Source: Rhodocyclales bacterium (GTDB lineage: Bacteria; Pseudomonadota; Gammaproteobacteria; Burkholderiales; Rhodocyclaceae). From it: DNA of 64,000 bases. The notes beneath the pieces are model-generated. The model was not told the DNA's origin, searched no databases, and saw only the letters and a list, made by a program, of their open reading frames with translations. Both the position numbers and the translations under genes were made by a program. Shown here piece by piece: positions 37,059 to 46,624 of this stretch. The stretch spans positions 1 to 64,000 of the forward strand of contig JAQGMF010000015.1 in the NCBI GenBank assembly GCA_028292505.1, in the 5' to 3' direction. Each line of letters opens with the position of its first letter. The first letter of the stretch is position 1.

Positions 37059-37856
37059 CTAGTCGACCAGTTCCACTTTGATCCACACGTCGCTGTTGTT
37101 GGAGCTGCGTCCTGCGCGGTACTCCAGCGTGCCGCGCTGCTCACCGCTCCGCTCGACGCTGCTACCACCCAGAGACATCCACTCGCCGAGCCGCCCTTCC
37201 ACGCGCGTGCTCAACCCGCCGCCCTCGATTCCGCCGTTGCGATCGATTCGCTGGTTCTGCGGCGAGATGGTTAACACCACGCGTTCGCCTACCAGTTCAG
37301 GATGTGCCACGAAACCGGTACCGACGTCGACGTATTGCGTCGTCTCGCTCATCGTCGTACCACCCGGACGACGTACGAACTGACGCATCGCGATGGGAAC
37401 GGAACGACCGAGAAAAATCGAGGCATCGCCGCCCTCCACCGTCTGCACACGCTGTGTCGCGTTGCTGGACCCAATAGTCGTCGCCGCATTGCCACGCAGA
37501 TCGCCATCGGCCCGCACACCGTCGCGCCCGACGATCACGCGGCCCGTCGAAATGCCTACGTTCGTGCTTTCCTCACCGCTGCTGCCGCCCTGCCGCACGG
37601 AGATCATCAGACGCCGCAGCGGCGTATCGAGCGCTTCCAAGGCACGACGTATCTGCGCCAGATTGCCCGGCGAAGTGCGCACGAACAACTTGCCCGCCGC
37701 GCCCGAAATGCTGCCGCCCGGCTCGATCAACGGTTGCAGCACGGGCAAAACCTGTTCGGGCAAACGGTATTGCAACGAAAGAATCTCCAGGCGCTGCTGC
37801 GCCATCGCAGCGCTTGCATGAAACAGCACCAGCACAGCATATAGAGCGATTTTCAT
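37059..37856 (-). CDS. Small secretin-domain periplasmic protein
   Basis: 265 residues. Signal peptide MKIALYAVLVLFHASAAMAQ, then an N1/NolW-like secretin domain (LSLQYRLPEQVLPVLQPLIE, then GAAGKLFVRTSPGNLAQIRR, ALEALDTPLRRLMISVRQGG). The C-terminal part (VQTVEGGDASIFLGRSVPIA; VDVGTGFVAHPELVGERVVL) resembles the start of a secretin barrel but stops well short of a full one. It is too small to make a channel by itself. The function is unknown; it may be a partner of a larger secretin. An in-frame extension upstream to 38009 is unlikely because the signal peptide begins at 37856. Confidence 0.75.
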   Translation of the reverse strand: MKIALYAVLVLFHASAAMAQQRLEILSLQYRLPEQVLPVLQPLIEPGGSISGAAGKLFVRTSPGNLAQIRRALEALDTPLRRLMISVRQGGSSGEESTNVGISTGRVIVGRDGVRADGDLRGNAATTIGSSNATQRVQTVEGGDASIFLGRSVPIAMRQFVRRPGGTTMSETTQYVDVGTGFVAHPELVGERVVLTISPQNQRIDRNGGIEGGGLSTRVEGRLGEWMSLGGSSVERSGEQRGTLEYRAGRSSNNSDVWIKVELVD

Positions 37857-38042
37857 CTCACGTACCTCAAGATAATAAGTGGCGGGGCCTCCGATACGAC
37901 CTTTCTGCGCCTCTGCGGTAGGCCGCCCGCAGAGCCTCAACATGGCGGCATGGAAAGCGCGCCAATCGGCCGACGAACGCAGCGTGGTGTACTTCGACTG
38001 ATATGACATGGCATTGTCATTCCGGCAAGGACAGAATCTGCG

Positions 38043-39422
38043 TCAGCTTCCGCGTTTGCCAAGCAGGCGCATGCCCTTCCACTTGCCACCTCTCAATCGC
38101 AGAAGATAAAGCACGCTGCGCGCGACCCAGTCCACGATGATGCCCAGCCACACGCCTACCACACCGTAACCCAACACGATACCGAGCAGGTAACCGAGTA
38201 CGATGCGAAAGACGACCATGCCGATGAGCGTCGTCAGCATCGTATAGCGGGCATCGCCAGCGCCTTTGAGTCCGTTGGGCAGGATGAAGGTCGTCGGGTA
38301 GCAGAACAGGAAGATGCAGTTCAGGCGCACCAGTTGCGTGCCCACATCTATCACCACGGCGTCGCGCGAATACAGGCCGACGACATAAGGCGCAAATGGA
38401 ATGAAGATCAGGCCGATACCTATCATGCATACCCAGGCAACCCGGAGGACATGCCACATCGTGCGTTCGGCCGCTGCATCGTCGCCACGACCGATGTCGT
38501 GACCCACCATCGTCGTCAGCGCGACCGCCAGCGCGGCACCAGGAATATTGATCAGGTTGGCGATCGAAAAGGCAATGTAGTTGGCCGCAACAGCCGCAGT
38601 CCCCATGCCGACGATCATCACCTGCACCAGCAGCTTGCCGCCGTTGAATATCAGGGACTCGACGCTGGCCGGTATGCCGATTGCAAAGATGGCGCGCTGC
38701 ATGTCGCCCTCGAAACGAAAATGATTTCTGCCGCCGTGTGGCACAAATGTACCTTGCCGCAATATTGCCCAGAAGAGATAAATACAGCCGGCCGCACGCG
38801 CCAGTGTGATCGCCTCGCCTGCGCCGGTCACGCCATAGCCCGGTATGGTAAACGTCAGCCACTCGGTGCGCAGATGCATGCCGTAGATGAGCACGTAGCT
38901 GAAGATGACATTGAGAACGTTCATCAGCGTATTGACCTTCATCGTCGCATGCGTCTCGCCCGCACCGCGCAGTGCGCCGCAGCCGATCAATGTAAGTGCC
39001 GACAAGGGATATGACAAAGCCGTAATTGCAAAATAGTTCTTCATGAGGCTCATGACGGCAGGCTCTGTATTGCCATAGAAGAAATGCAGCAGCGGCTCGC
39101 GAAAAACGACTGCCGATACCGCCAGCACCACGGCCAGCAATACGCCGGAGGCCAGCCCTTGCTGAGTGGCCGATGCGGCACCCTCTCGATCTCCGCGACC
39201 GATGAATTGCGCCACCACCACGGTCGCACCGATGGCCAATGCCGACATGACGGCAATGACAACGGAATTTATGGCATCGGCCATACCAATGGCGGACACG
39301 GCTTCCTTGCTGACGCGCGAAGCCATGATGGCATTGACCACGCCGAGCAGGTTGACGAAAACCTGTTCGAACAGAATCGGCGTGGAGAGTTTGACGAGAT
39401 CGCGGCGAATGCTCAGCTTCAT
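38043..39422 (-). CDS. MATE family efflux transporter
   Basis: 459 residues with about twelve membrane helices in two halves. VVVAQFIGRGDREGAASATQ in the first half and VALTTMVGHDIGRGDDAAAE in the second are the paired MATE motifs. Probable Na+ or H+ coupled exporter of cationic or aromatic compounds; the substrate is unknown. Basic C-terminal tail. It lies downstream of zapE on the same strand with a 75-nt gap, so it may be in the same unit or have its own promoter. Confidence 0.92.
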   Translation of the reverse strand: MKLSIRRDLVKLSTPILFEQVFVNLLGVVNAIMASRVSKEAVSAIGMADAINSVVIAVMSALAIGATVVVAQFIGRGDREGAASATQQGLASGVLLAVVLAVSAVVFREPLLHFFYGNTEPAVMSLMKNYFAITALSYPLSALTLIGCGALRGAGETHATMKVNTLMNVLNVIFSYVLIYGMHLRTEWLTFTIPGYGVTGAGEAITLARAAGCIYLFWAILRQGTFVPHGGRNHFRFEGDMQRAIFAIGIPASVESLIFNGGKLLVQVMIVGMGTAAVAANYIAFSIANLINIPGAALAVALTTMVGHDIGRGDDAAAERTMWHVLRVAWVCMIGIGLIFIPFAPYVVGLYSRDAVVIDVGTQLVRLNCIFLFCYPTTFILPNGLKGAGDARYTMLTTLIGMVVFRIVLGYLLGIVLGYGVVGVWLGIIVDWVARSVLYLLRLRGGKWKGMRLLGKRGS

Positions 39423-39497
39423 TTTTCAGGCGTCCCTATATCTACACACGAAAGAATGAAGGTCGGAACGACAGCGCGCAGTTCCGGGCGGAGCGCA

Positions 39498-40610
39498 TTA
39501 TTCCGGCCGATGCGGCTCGGCCAGGTATTCGCGTGTGCGCATTTCCATCAGACGCGAAACGGTACGAGGGAACTCCTGCGCATTCGTCCCCTCGCGGTAG
39601 AGCTGGTTCGCCTCGGCCGCCGCACTGACGATGAACTTTACCCTGGCGTCATACAGCACATCGACGAGCCAGGTGAAGCGGCGTGCTTCGTTGCTTTGAC
39701 TGCGTGTCATGACCGGCACGTCGGAAAGCAGGATGGTGTGATGCTCGCGCGCCAGTTCCAGATAGTCGTTCTGCGAACGCGGGCCGCCACACAGCGTGTC
39801 GAAGTCAAACCAGATCACGCCTGCCGCCTTACGCCGTGCTTTGACTTTGCGACCCAGCAGATCGATATCTCCCGGCTTGCCGGCAGCGCCGGCGATCGCG
39901 CCGAAATGCGCCGCCAGCATGCTGTCCGCTTCGGGCCCGTTGGGTACGATGAACGTGTTCATGCGCTCCAGCGAACGCAGACGATAGTCGATGCCATGAT
40001 CGACCTCGACGATGTCGAAGCGCTCCTTCATCAGGGCAATCGTCGGGATAAAGTTCTGGCGTTGCAAGCCGTTGGGGTAGAGTCCATCCGGCGGGTAGTT
40101 GGATGTCATGACGAACACCACGCCGCGTTCGAACAGAGCTTCGAGCAAGCGGCCGAGAATCATCGCGTCGGCGATATCGGAAACATGGAACTCGTCGAAG
40201 CACAGCAGCCGGGTCTTCTCGGCGATGCCATCGGCGACGTGCGCCAAGGGGTCATCGTGCGCCTGTGCCAGACGCAGTTGCGCGTGGATCGACTGCATGA
40301 AGGCGTGGAAGTGCACACGCCGCTTGCGCCGATACGGCACAACGTCGAAGAAGCTGTCCATGATGAAACTCTTGCCGCGCCCTACGCCGCCCCACAGGTA
40401 GACACTTCTCGGCAGATCGGGATTGAAGATCAGCTTGCGCAACGCCGAACGGCGCTTGGCCTTGAAGGCCAGCAATTCGGTGTAGAGCTCCTGCAAACGT
40501 TCGACCGCCCGAAGCTGGGCAGAATCCGCCTGATAACCACGCGCAGCGAGCAGCGCGTTGTAGGCATCTATGACACCTAGCTCGGGAACGTTGAGGATTT
40601 CGTAAGACAT
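39498..40610 (-). CDS. zapE: Cell division protein ZapE (AFG1-like ATPase)
   Basis: 370 residues. Walker A LWGGVGRGKSFIMDSFFD near 70-87, Walker B LLCFDEFHVSDIADAMIL near 137-154, MTSNYPPDGLYPNGLQRQNF as the sensor region. ZapE is an ATPase that acts on FtsZ rings under low oxygen or stress in E. coli. It follows the TCA genes in many betaproteobacteria, as here. ATG at 40610 (MSYEILNVPELG) preferred over an extension to 40673. Confidence 0.94.
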   Translation of the reverse strand: MSYEILNVPELGVIDAYNALLAARGYQADSAQLRAVERLQELYTELLAFKAKRRSALRKLIFNPDLPRSVYLWGGVGRGKSFIMDSFFDVVPYRRKRRVHFHAFMQSIHAQLRLAQAHDDPLAHVADGIAEKTRLLCFDEFHVSDIADAMILGRLLEALFERGVVFVMTSNYPPDGLYPNGLQRQNFIPTIALMKERFDIVEVDHGIDYRLRSLERMNTFIVPNGPEADSMLAAHFGAIAGAAGKPGDIDLLGRKVKARRKAAGVIWFDFDTLCGGPRSQNDYLELAREHHTILLSDVPVMTRSQSNEARRFTWLVDVLYDARVKFIVSAAAEANQLYREGTNAQEFPRTVSRLMEMRTREYLAEPHRPE

Positions 40611-40614
40611 TATT

Positions 40615-40675
40615 AGTGAGGCGTGAGGAGATAGGAGTGAGGGGTAAAACCCGTGGTCGGCGCTGCCGACCAAAA
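40615..40675. repeat. Purine-rich repeats and hairpin upstream of zapE
   Basis: On the + strand, GTGAGGCGTGAGGAGATAGG then AGTGAGGGG (40616-40644) is a degenerate GGAGTNAGG repeat like that beside lpd. GGTCGGC, GCT, GCCGACC (40655-40671) is a 7-bp hairpin. Both lie in the lpd-zapE gap and could act as an attenuator on the minus strand. Confidence 0.45.
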
Positions 40676-40780
40676 CCTCAACGCTTCAGTAGCTGCCAAC
40701 GACCTTCCATTTGTCATAAGTCATTTCGGCAATGGCGGAATCTGGTGTAGTGCTTTGTAAATCATAAAACCCCATCTACC

Positions 40781-40849
40781 GTCATCCCGGCGAAAGCCGG
40801 AATCCAGTATCACACGCGCAAACTGGATTCCGGCTTTCGCCGGAATGAC
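40781..40849. repeat. Paired inverted REP-like element (CCGGC type)
   Basis: Left copy GTCATCCCGGCGAAAGCCGG then AATCCAGT; right copy ACTGGATTCCGGCTTTCGCC then GGAATGAC. The 28-nt arms differ at one position. Located 19 nt beyond the lpd stop, in the gap before zapE. Confidence 0.85.
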
Positions 40850-40868
40850 GGAGCGTTCTACGCCTCAC

Positions 40869-42293
40869 TTAAAAATGCAACGATCGCTTGTCGACGGCTA
40901 ACGCTGCTTCATGCATGACTTCCGACAAGGTCGGATGCGCATGACTGATGCGCGCGATGTCTTCCGACGACCCGCCGAACTCCATGCTCACCACGGCCTC
41001 GGCAATCAGCTCCGATGCATTGGTACCGATGATATGCACACCGAGTATCTGGTCGGTCTCGGCGTGCGCCAGCACCTTGACGAAGCCTGTCGAATCGCCC
41101 TGGCTCAGCGCGCGGCCGTTGGCAAGGAAAGGAATCTGGCCGGCCTTGTAGGGCACGTTGCCAGCCTTGAGTTCCTGCTCGGTCTTGCCGACCCAGGCAA
41201 TTTCCGGATGCGTGTAGATGACCCATGGAATCGCATCGTAGTTGATGTGGCCAGCCTGACCGGCGATGACCTCGGCAACCATGACACCTTCTTCCATGCC
41301 CTTGTGCGCCAGCATCGGACCTGGCACGACGTCACCGACCGCCCAGACGTTGGGCAGATTGGTAGCGCAGTGTTCGTCGACCTTGATGCGGCCGCGATCG
41401 TCGAGTTCGAGACCGACGGCGGCGATGTTCAGGCCGTCCGTGTTCGGCACGCGTCCCACTGCCACGATCAACTTGTCCACTTCCAGGGTCTGCTCGCCAT
41501 CGTCATTTTCATATTTGATGACAACGGTCTTTTTCTTGATGGACACATCCTTGATCTGGATGCCCATCTGGATCTTCAGGCCTTGCTTGGTGGTGAAGAT
41601 CTTCCAGGCTTCCTTTGCCACCGCGGCATCGGCAGCGGCGAGAAAATCGGGCGCTGCTTCGAGGATGGTCACTTCAGAACCGAGGCGCTTCCACACCGAA
41701 CCCATTTCCAGACCGATCACGCCGGCACCGATCACGCCCAGGCGCTTCGGCACGTCATTGATGTCCAGTGCGCCGGCATTGTCCATGACGATTTGCTGAT
41801 CGACTTCAATGCCCGGCAGGTGACGCGCGCGCGAACCGGTGGCGACAATCACATGCTTGGCAGTCACGATCTCATCGGCAATCTTCACCTGCCACATGCC
41901 ATCGACTTGACCGACAAAACTGCCCAGCCCCGGCAGAAAAGTGACCTTGTACTTCTTGAACAGGCTCTTGATGCCGGTCACCAGCTGCGTGACGATATTG
42001 GTCTTGCGCTTGATCATGGAAGGAACGTCGATCGAGATTCCTTCAGCCTTGATGCCATGCATGACAAACGAATGATTGGCCTGATCGAACAGTTCGGACG
42101 AATGCAGCAGCGCTTTCGACGGAATGCAACCGACATTCAGGCAAGTGCCACCTAGACGCGGCTCGCCCTTGGGGTCGGCGTAAGCGTCAAACTCGCAGCA
42201 GGCGGTGCTCAGCCCGAGCTGTCCGGCACGAATGGCTGCAATGTAACCGGCGGGTCCGCCGCCAATCACTACGACATCGAATTGTTTACTCAT
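40869..42293 (-). CDS. lpd: Dihydrolipoyl dehydrogenase (E3 of 2-oxoglutarate dehydrogenase)
   Basis: 474 residues. FAD motif VVIGGGPAGYIAAIRAGQLG at the N-terminus, redox disulfide GGTCLNVGCIPSK with C51 and C56, NAD-binding GVIGAGVIGLEMGSVWKRLG, and the C-terminal catalytic HAHPTLSEVMHEAAL. Reoxidises dihydrolipoyl groups of SucB and passes electrons to NAD+. It follows sucB, the standard order of odhAB-lpd clusters. Confidence 0.96.
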   Translation of the reverse strand: MSKQFDVVVIGGGPAGYIAAIRAGQLGLSTACCEFDAYADPKGEPRLGGTCLNVGCIPSKALLHSSELFDQANHSFVMHGIKAEGISIDVPSMIKRKTNIVTQLVTGIKSLFKKYKVTFLPGLGSFVGQVDGMWQVKIADEIVTAKHVIVATGSRARHLPGIEVDQQIVMDNAGALDINDVPKRLGVIGAGVIGLEMGSVWKRLGSEVTILEAAPDFLAAADAAVAKEAWKIFTTKQGLKIQMGIQIKDVSIKKKTVVIKYENDDGEQTLEVDKLIVAVGRVPNTDGLNIAAVGLELDDRGRIKVDEHCATNLPNVWAVGDVVPGPMLAHKGMEEGVMVAEVIAGQAGHINYDAIPWVIYTHPEIAWVGKTEQELKAGNVPYKAGQIPFLANGRALSQGDSTGFVKVLAHAETDQILGVHIIGTNASELIAEAVVSMEFGGSSEDIARISHAHPTLSEVMHEAALAVDKRSLHF

Positions 42294-42302
42294 TACTCAC
42301 TC

Positions 42303-42388
42303 CGTGAGGGTGAGGAGTAAGGAGTCAGGAGTAAGGAGCAACCCGGCGGGGGTTCTACTCCTCACTCCTCCCTCCTCACTCCTCCCCG
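42303..42388. repeat. GGAGTNAGGAG repeats and imperfect hairpin between sucB and lpd
   Basis: The + strand has GTGAGGGTGAGGAGTAAGGA then GTCAGGAGTAAGGAGCAACC; after a GC-rich turn the complementary ACTCCTCACTCCTCCCTCCT then CACTCCTCC follows. The arms pair imperfectly, giving a long hairpin in the sucB-lpd transcript. No gene is encoded. Similar purine repeats occur upstream of zapE. Confidence 0.6.
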
Positions 42389-42392
42389 ATTT

Positions 42393-43640
42393 TCAGATTT
42401 CAAGCAGCAGACGCGCTGGATCTTCGAGCGCTTCTTTCATCGTCACCAGGCCGAGCACCGCCTCACGACCATCGACAATGCGATGGTCATACGACATGGC
42501 GAGGTAGTTGATCGGGCGCACCACCACTTGACCGTTCTCGACCACTGCGCGGTCCTTGGTGGCATGCACGCCGAGAATGGCCGATTGCGGTGGGTTGATG
42601 ATGGGTGTCGACAACATCGAGCCGAACACGCCGCCATTGGAAATAGAGAAGGTGCCGCCGGTGAGTTCCTCGATCGACAGCTTGCCGTCCTTGGCCTTGG
42701 TGCCGTACTCGGCAATCTTCTTTTCGATGTCGGCGATGCTCATCTGATCGGCATTGCGCAGGATCGGTACGACCAGCCCGCGCGGGCTGCCGACGGCGAT
42801 GCCGATATCGATGTAACCGTGATAGATGATGTCATTGCCATCGACCGAGGCATTCAGGATCGGGTATTTCTTCAGTGCGGCGACGGCGGCCTTGACGAAG
42901 AAGGACATGAAGCCGAGCTTGATGCCATGCTCCTTTTCGAACTTCTCCTGGTAGCGCTTGCGCATCTCCATGACCGGCGCCATGTTCACTTCGTTGAACG
43001 TGGTGAGGATGGCATTGGTCGCTTGCGATTGCAGCAGGCGCTCGGCAATACGCGCGCGTAGGCGGCTCATCGGCACGCGTTGTTCCGGGCGATCCGCCAG
43101 TACGCTTTCGATGGAGACAGGCGCGGGCGGTTGCGGCAGCGGCTGACCCGCGCCAACCACGACGGGCACCACGGTGCTCGCCGAAGGACTGGCAGGTTTG
43201 CCGGCGCTGAGTGCATCGGCCTTGGTGACGCGACCGCCGGGGCCGGTGCCCTGCACGCTGCCTTCGTCGATGCCCTTCTCGCTCAGAATCTTGCGCGCGG
43301 CCGGACCGTTGATCGACGTGGCACCGCTCGCGGCGGGCGTCGTGGCAGGCGCTGCGGTGGCAGGCGCGGGCGCCGCCGCTTCGGCGGATGCGCCGGCCTT
43401 GGCTTCGGTATCGATCTGCGCGATCAAGTCCAGGCTCGTCACCGATGCGCCATTGCCTTTGAGAATCTTGACGAGAATCCCGTCCGCCGGCGCCGGTGTT
43501 TCCAGCACCACCTTGTCGGTCTCGATGTCGATCAGGTTCTGATCGCGCTTGACGGCCTGGCCTTCCTTGGCATGCCAACTGACTAGCGTTGCCTCTGATA
43601 CCGACTCGGACAATTGTGGAACTTTTACTTCAATAATCAT
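42393..43640 (-). CDS. sucB: Dihydrolipoyllysine-residue succinyltransferase (E2)
   Basis: 415 residues. Lipoyl domain (about 1-77) with the modified Lys43 in [10 protein letters not shown]; Ala/Pro-rich linker; E3-binding domain (about 128-165, [20 protein letters not shown] then [11 protein letters not shown]); second linker; catalytic acyltransferase domain with [11 protein letters not shown] (His386, Asp390). Forms the core of the 2-oxoglutarate dehydrogenase complex. Start chosen at [10 protein letters not shown]; the frame is open upstream into sucA but that is a shadow. Confidence 0.96.
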   Translation of the reverse strand: MIIEVKVPQLSESVSEATLVSWHAKEGQAVKRDQNLIDIETDKVVLETPAPADGILVKILKGNGASVTSLDLIAQIDTEAKAGASAEAAAPAPATAAPATTPAASGATSINGPAARKILSEKGIDEGSVQGTGPGGRVTKADALSAGKPASPSASTVVPVVVGAGQPLPQPPAPVSIESVLADRPEQRVPMSRLRARIAERLLQSQATNAILTTFNEVNMAPVMEMRKRYQEKFEKEHGIKLGFMSFFVKAAVAALKKYPILNASVDGNDIIYHGYIDIGIAVGSPRGLVVPILRNADQMSIADIEKKIAEYGTKAKDGKLSIEELTGGTFSISNGGVFGSMLSTPIINPPQSAILGVHATKDRAVVENGQVVVRPINYLAMSYDHRIVDGREAVLGLVTMKEALEDPARLLLEI

Positions 43641-43681
43641 TTTGTTTTTTCCTTTGTGTGGGATGCGGAGGATGCGGTTTT

Positions 43682-46519
43682 TTATTTCACCGGCATATCC
43701 TGCCCCATGGGGGCGAACGCACCTTCGATCACTGCCTTCTGCTGTGCGTTGTGTTTCGCGGAATAACCAACTGCGGGCGAGGCCGAAGCCGGACGGGCGA
43801 TCAGGTAAAGCTCCTGATCGTTGCGCAGGCACCTGGCCAGATGCTGACGTGACGCGAACCAGTACCAGCTGCCCTGATTGCGCGGCTCTTCCTGACACCA
43901 CACGACTTCCTTGGCGTTGGGATACTTGTTGATGGCCGCATCGAACGCCTCTTCCGGGAAGGGATAGAGCTGCTCGATGCGTATGATGGCGACATCCTTG
44001 ATTTCCTTGGCACGACGCTCGGCCAGCAATTCGAAATAGATCTTGCCCGAGCACAGCACGATGCGCTTGACCTTCTTGGCATCGAGCTTGTCGACTTCGC
44101 CGATGATGGTGCGATACGTGCCCGTCGTCAGATCTTCGAGCGGCGACGCGGCTTCCTTGTTACGCAACAGCACCTTCGGTGTGATGACGACCAGCGGCTT
44201 TCTCAACGGACGCACCATCTGGCGGCGCAGCAGATGGAATATCTGTGCGGCATTGGACGGCACGCAGACCTGCCAGTTGTCTTCCGCACAGAGTTGCATG
44301 AAGCGTTCGATGCGCGCCGAGGAGTGCTCCGGCCCCTGCCCTTCGTAACCGTGCGGCAGCAACATGGTGAGCCCGGCCTGACGCCCCCACTTGGCTTCGC
44401 CCGAGGCGATGAACTGGTCGATGACCACCTGCGCACCGTTGGCGAAATCGCCGAACTGCGCTTCCCATATGACAAGCTGATTCGGCTCGGCCGTCGCGTA
44501 ACCATATTCGAAACCCAGCACGCCGGCCTCGGACAGCACCGAGTCGAAGACCACGAAGGGCGCCTGCCCGTCCTGCACGTTTTGCAGCGGGATATAGCTA
44601 CCCGCATCCCACTTCTCGCGGTTCTGATCGTGCAGCACGGCGTGACGATGGAAGAAGGTGCCACGGCCCACATCCTGGCCGGAAACGCGCACGCCGAAGC
44701 CTTGCGCAACCAGTGAGGCATAGGCCAGATTCTCGGCCATGCCCCAGTCGAGCGGCTGTGCCCCATCACTCATCTTGCGACGCGCGTCGATGACGTTCTC
44801 GACGCGCGGATGCAGCGTCATGCCAGCGGGAATATCGACGAGGCGCTTGGCCAGGCGCTTGAGTTCGGAAATCGGCACGCCCGTATCGCCTGCGTCGGTG
44901 TACGGCTTCTTGAGGAAGGGCGACCAGTCCTGCGCGTACTTGCGATTGTGACCGGGCAAGACCGGGTTGTAGAGCAGTTCGCCACGGTCCAGATGTGCGC
45001 GGTAATCGGTAATGATCTCGTCCGGCTCGCCGCTGACGCAGACACCTAGCGCCACCAGGCGATCGGCATACAGCTTGCGTGTGCCCAGATGCGCGGCGAT
45101 CTTCTTGTACATCAGCGGTTGCGTGACCATCGGTTCGTCGGCCTCGTTGTGGCCGAGTTTGCGATAGCACAGCAGGTCTATGACAACGTCCTTCTTGAAG
45201 GTCTGGCGGAATTCGACGGCCATCTGGCAAGCCAGCGCGACCGCTTCAGGATCGTCGCCATTAACGTGGAAGATCGGTGCCTCGACCATCTTGAAGATGT
45301 CGGTGCAATACATCGATGAACGCGAGTCGCGCGGATCGGAAGTTGTAAATCCAATCTGGTTATTGATGACGAGGTGAATCGCGCCGCCGACACCGTAGCC
45401 GCGTGTCTGGCTGAAGTTCAGGATTTCCTGGTTGATGCCCTGCCCGGCCACCGCCGCGTCGCCGTGGATGATCACCGGCAACACCTGATCCTTGTTCGCT
45501 TGACGACGTTGCTGACGCGCATAGACCGAACCCAGCACAACGGGATTGACGATTTCCAGGTGCGAAGGGTTGAATGCCAATGTCAAGTGCACGGGGCCGC
45601 CCGCCGTGTTCACGTCGCTCGAAAAACCTTTGTGATACTTCACGTCACCGGCGGCATATTCTTCGGCGTATTTGCCTTCGAATTCGGAGAACAGCGTATT
45701 GGGACTCTTGCCCAGTGTATTGACCAACACATTGAGGCGGCCACGATGCGCCATGCCGATGACGATCTCCTGCACGCCCTGGCTGCCCGCCGTGTTGATG
45801 ATGCTGTCCATCGCGACGATGGCCGACTCACCACCTTCGAGCGAGAAGCGTTTCTGGCCGACGTATTTCGTATGCAGGTATTTCTCAAGCGTCTCGGCCG
45901 CAGTGAGTCGTTCGAGAATGCGCTTCTTCTGCTCTGCCGGGAAAGTCGGCGTGGAGCGAATCGGTTCGAGTCGCGCCTGGATCCAGCGCTTCTGCGCGAT
46001 GTCGCTGATGTACATGTATTCCGAAGCAAGCGTGCCGCAGTAGGTCTGACGTAGCGCTTCGAGAATCTCGCGTAGTGTCGCCTGGCTGTTTTGCTGGAAC
46101 TGGAAGGAACCGATGTTGAAAGGTGCCGACAGATCGGCCTCGGTGAAGCCGTAGTGCGAAGGCTCCAGTTCGGGAATCGCCGGCCGTTCCTGGCGCTTGA
46201 GCGGATCGATCTGTGCCCAACGATTACCCAGAAAGCGGTATGCATTGATCATCTGCAGCACGCCGATCTGGCGCTTGTCGGCCACGCCGGTGGCCGCGCC
46301 CGATGCTTTGCCCTGCTTGGCCATCTGGGCGAACGACGCGATGACAGGCGCATGCGCCACGTCGCGGCCAGTACCGGGCATGTTCTGCAATTGATCGAAA
46401 TAATCGCGCCATTGGTCGGTGACGGCAGCGGGATTTTCGAGGTAGGACTCGTACAACTCTTCAATGAACGGCGCGTTGCTGCCGAACAGGTAGGAGTTGG
46501 CAAGGAATGGTTTCATCAT
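43682..46519 (-). CDS. sucA: 2-oxoglutarate dehydrogenase E1 component
   Basis: 945 residues, thiamine-diphosphate-dependent decarboxylase. [20 protein letters not shown] is the conserved N-terminus that binds the E2 core; [40 protein letters not shown] and [20 protein letters not shown] are family signatures of the ThDP and substrate sites. ATGATG gives two starts one codon apart. Lies between gltA and sucB. Confidence 0.97.
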   Translation of the reverse strand: MMKPFLANSYLFGSNAPFIEELYESYLENPAAVTDQWRDYFDQLQNMPGTGRDVAHAPVIASFAQMAKQGKASGAATGVADKRQIGVLQMINAYRFLGNRWAQIDPLKRQERPAIPELEPSHYGFTEADLSAPFNIGSFQFQQNSQATLREILEALRQTYCGTLASEYMYISDIAQKRWIQARLEPIRSTPTFPAEQKKRILERLTAAETLEKYLHTKYVGQKRFSLEGGESAIVAMDSIINTAGSQGVQEIVIGMAHRGRLNVLVNTLGKSPNTLFSEFEGKYAEEYAAGDVKYHKGFSSDVNTAGGPVHLTLAFNPSHLEIVNPVVLGSVYARQQRRQANKDQVLPVIIHGDAAVAGQGINQEILNFSQTRGYGVGGAIHLVINNQIGFTTSDPRDSRSSMYCTDIFKMVEAPIFHVNGDDPEAVALACQMAVEFRQTFKKDVVIDLLCYRKLGHNEADEPMVTQPLMYKKIAAHLGTRKLYADRLVALGVCVSGEPDEIITDYRAHLDRGELLYNPVLPGHNRKYAQDWSPFLKKPYTDAGDTGVPISELKRLAKRLVDIPAGMTLHPRVENVIDARRKMSDGAQPLDWGMAENLAYASLVAQGFGVRVSGQDVGRGTFFHRHAVLHDQNREKWDAGSYIPLQNVQDGQAPFVVFDSVLSEAGVLGFEYGYATAEPNQLVIWEAQFGDFANGAQVVIDQFIASGEAKWGRQAGLTMLLPHGYEGQGPEHSSARIERFMQLCAEDNWQVCVPSNAAQIFHLLRRQMVRPLRKPLVVITPKVLLRNKEAASPLEDLTTGTYRTIIGEVDKLDAKKVKRIVLCSGKIYFELLAERRAKEIKDVAIIRIEQLYPFPEEAFDAAINKYPNAKEVVWCQEEPRNQGSWYWFASRQHLARCLRNDQELYLIARPASASPAVGYSAKHNAQQKAVIEGAFAPMGQDMPVK

Positions 46520-46578
46520 TTGGAATCACCTGTATTTTCGGATGTGCGCAGCACAGCGTACCGCGCACCGAATTTATG

Positions 46579-46604
46579 CATCCGGCAAGTCAGTCTGCCG
46601 GATG
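46579..46604 (-). other. Hairpin between gltA and sucA
   Basis: CATCCGGCA, AGTCAGTC, TGCCGGATG: 9-bp perfect stem with an 8-nt loop in the 105-nt gltA-sucA gap. There is no U tract on the minus strand, so it is more likely a processing or attenuation site than a terminator. Confidence 0.45.
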
Positions 46605-46624
46605 CCCGAGACAAGGCTGGCGTA

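Noticed and set aside
38016-38035. GTCATTCCGGCAAGGACAG as another REP-like copy
   Set aside because: Only the left half matches the family; the right side does not pair. It may be a decayed remnant but is too weak to list as a feature.
39084-40580. 498-residue plus-strand ORF opposite zapE and the MATE gene
   Set aside because: Spans two well-supported minus-strand genes and their gap; His/Arg/Gln-rich shadow composition.
23976-40849. Repeated palindromes considered as a CRISPR array
   Set aside because: Copies are kilobases apart, in both orientations, with no regular spacers and no cas genes. They are REP/BIME-like elements.
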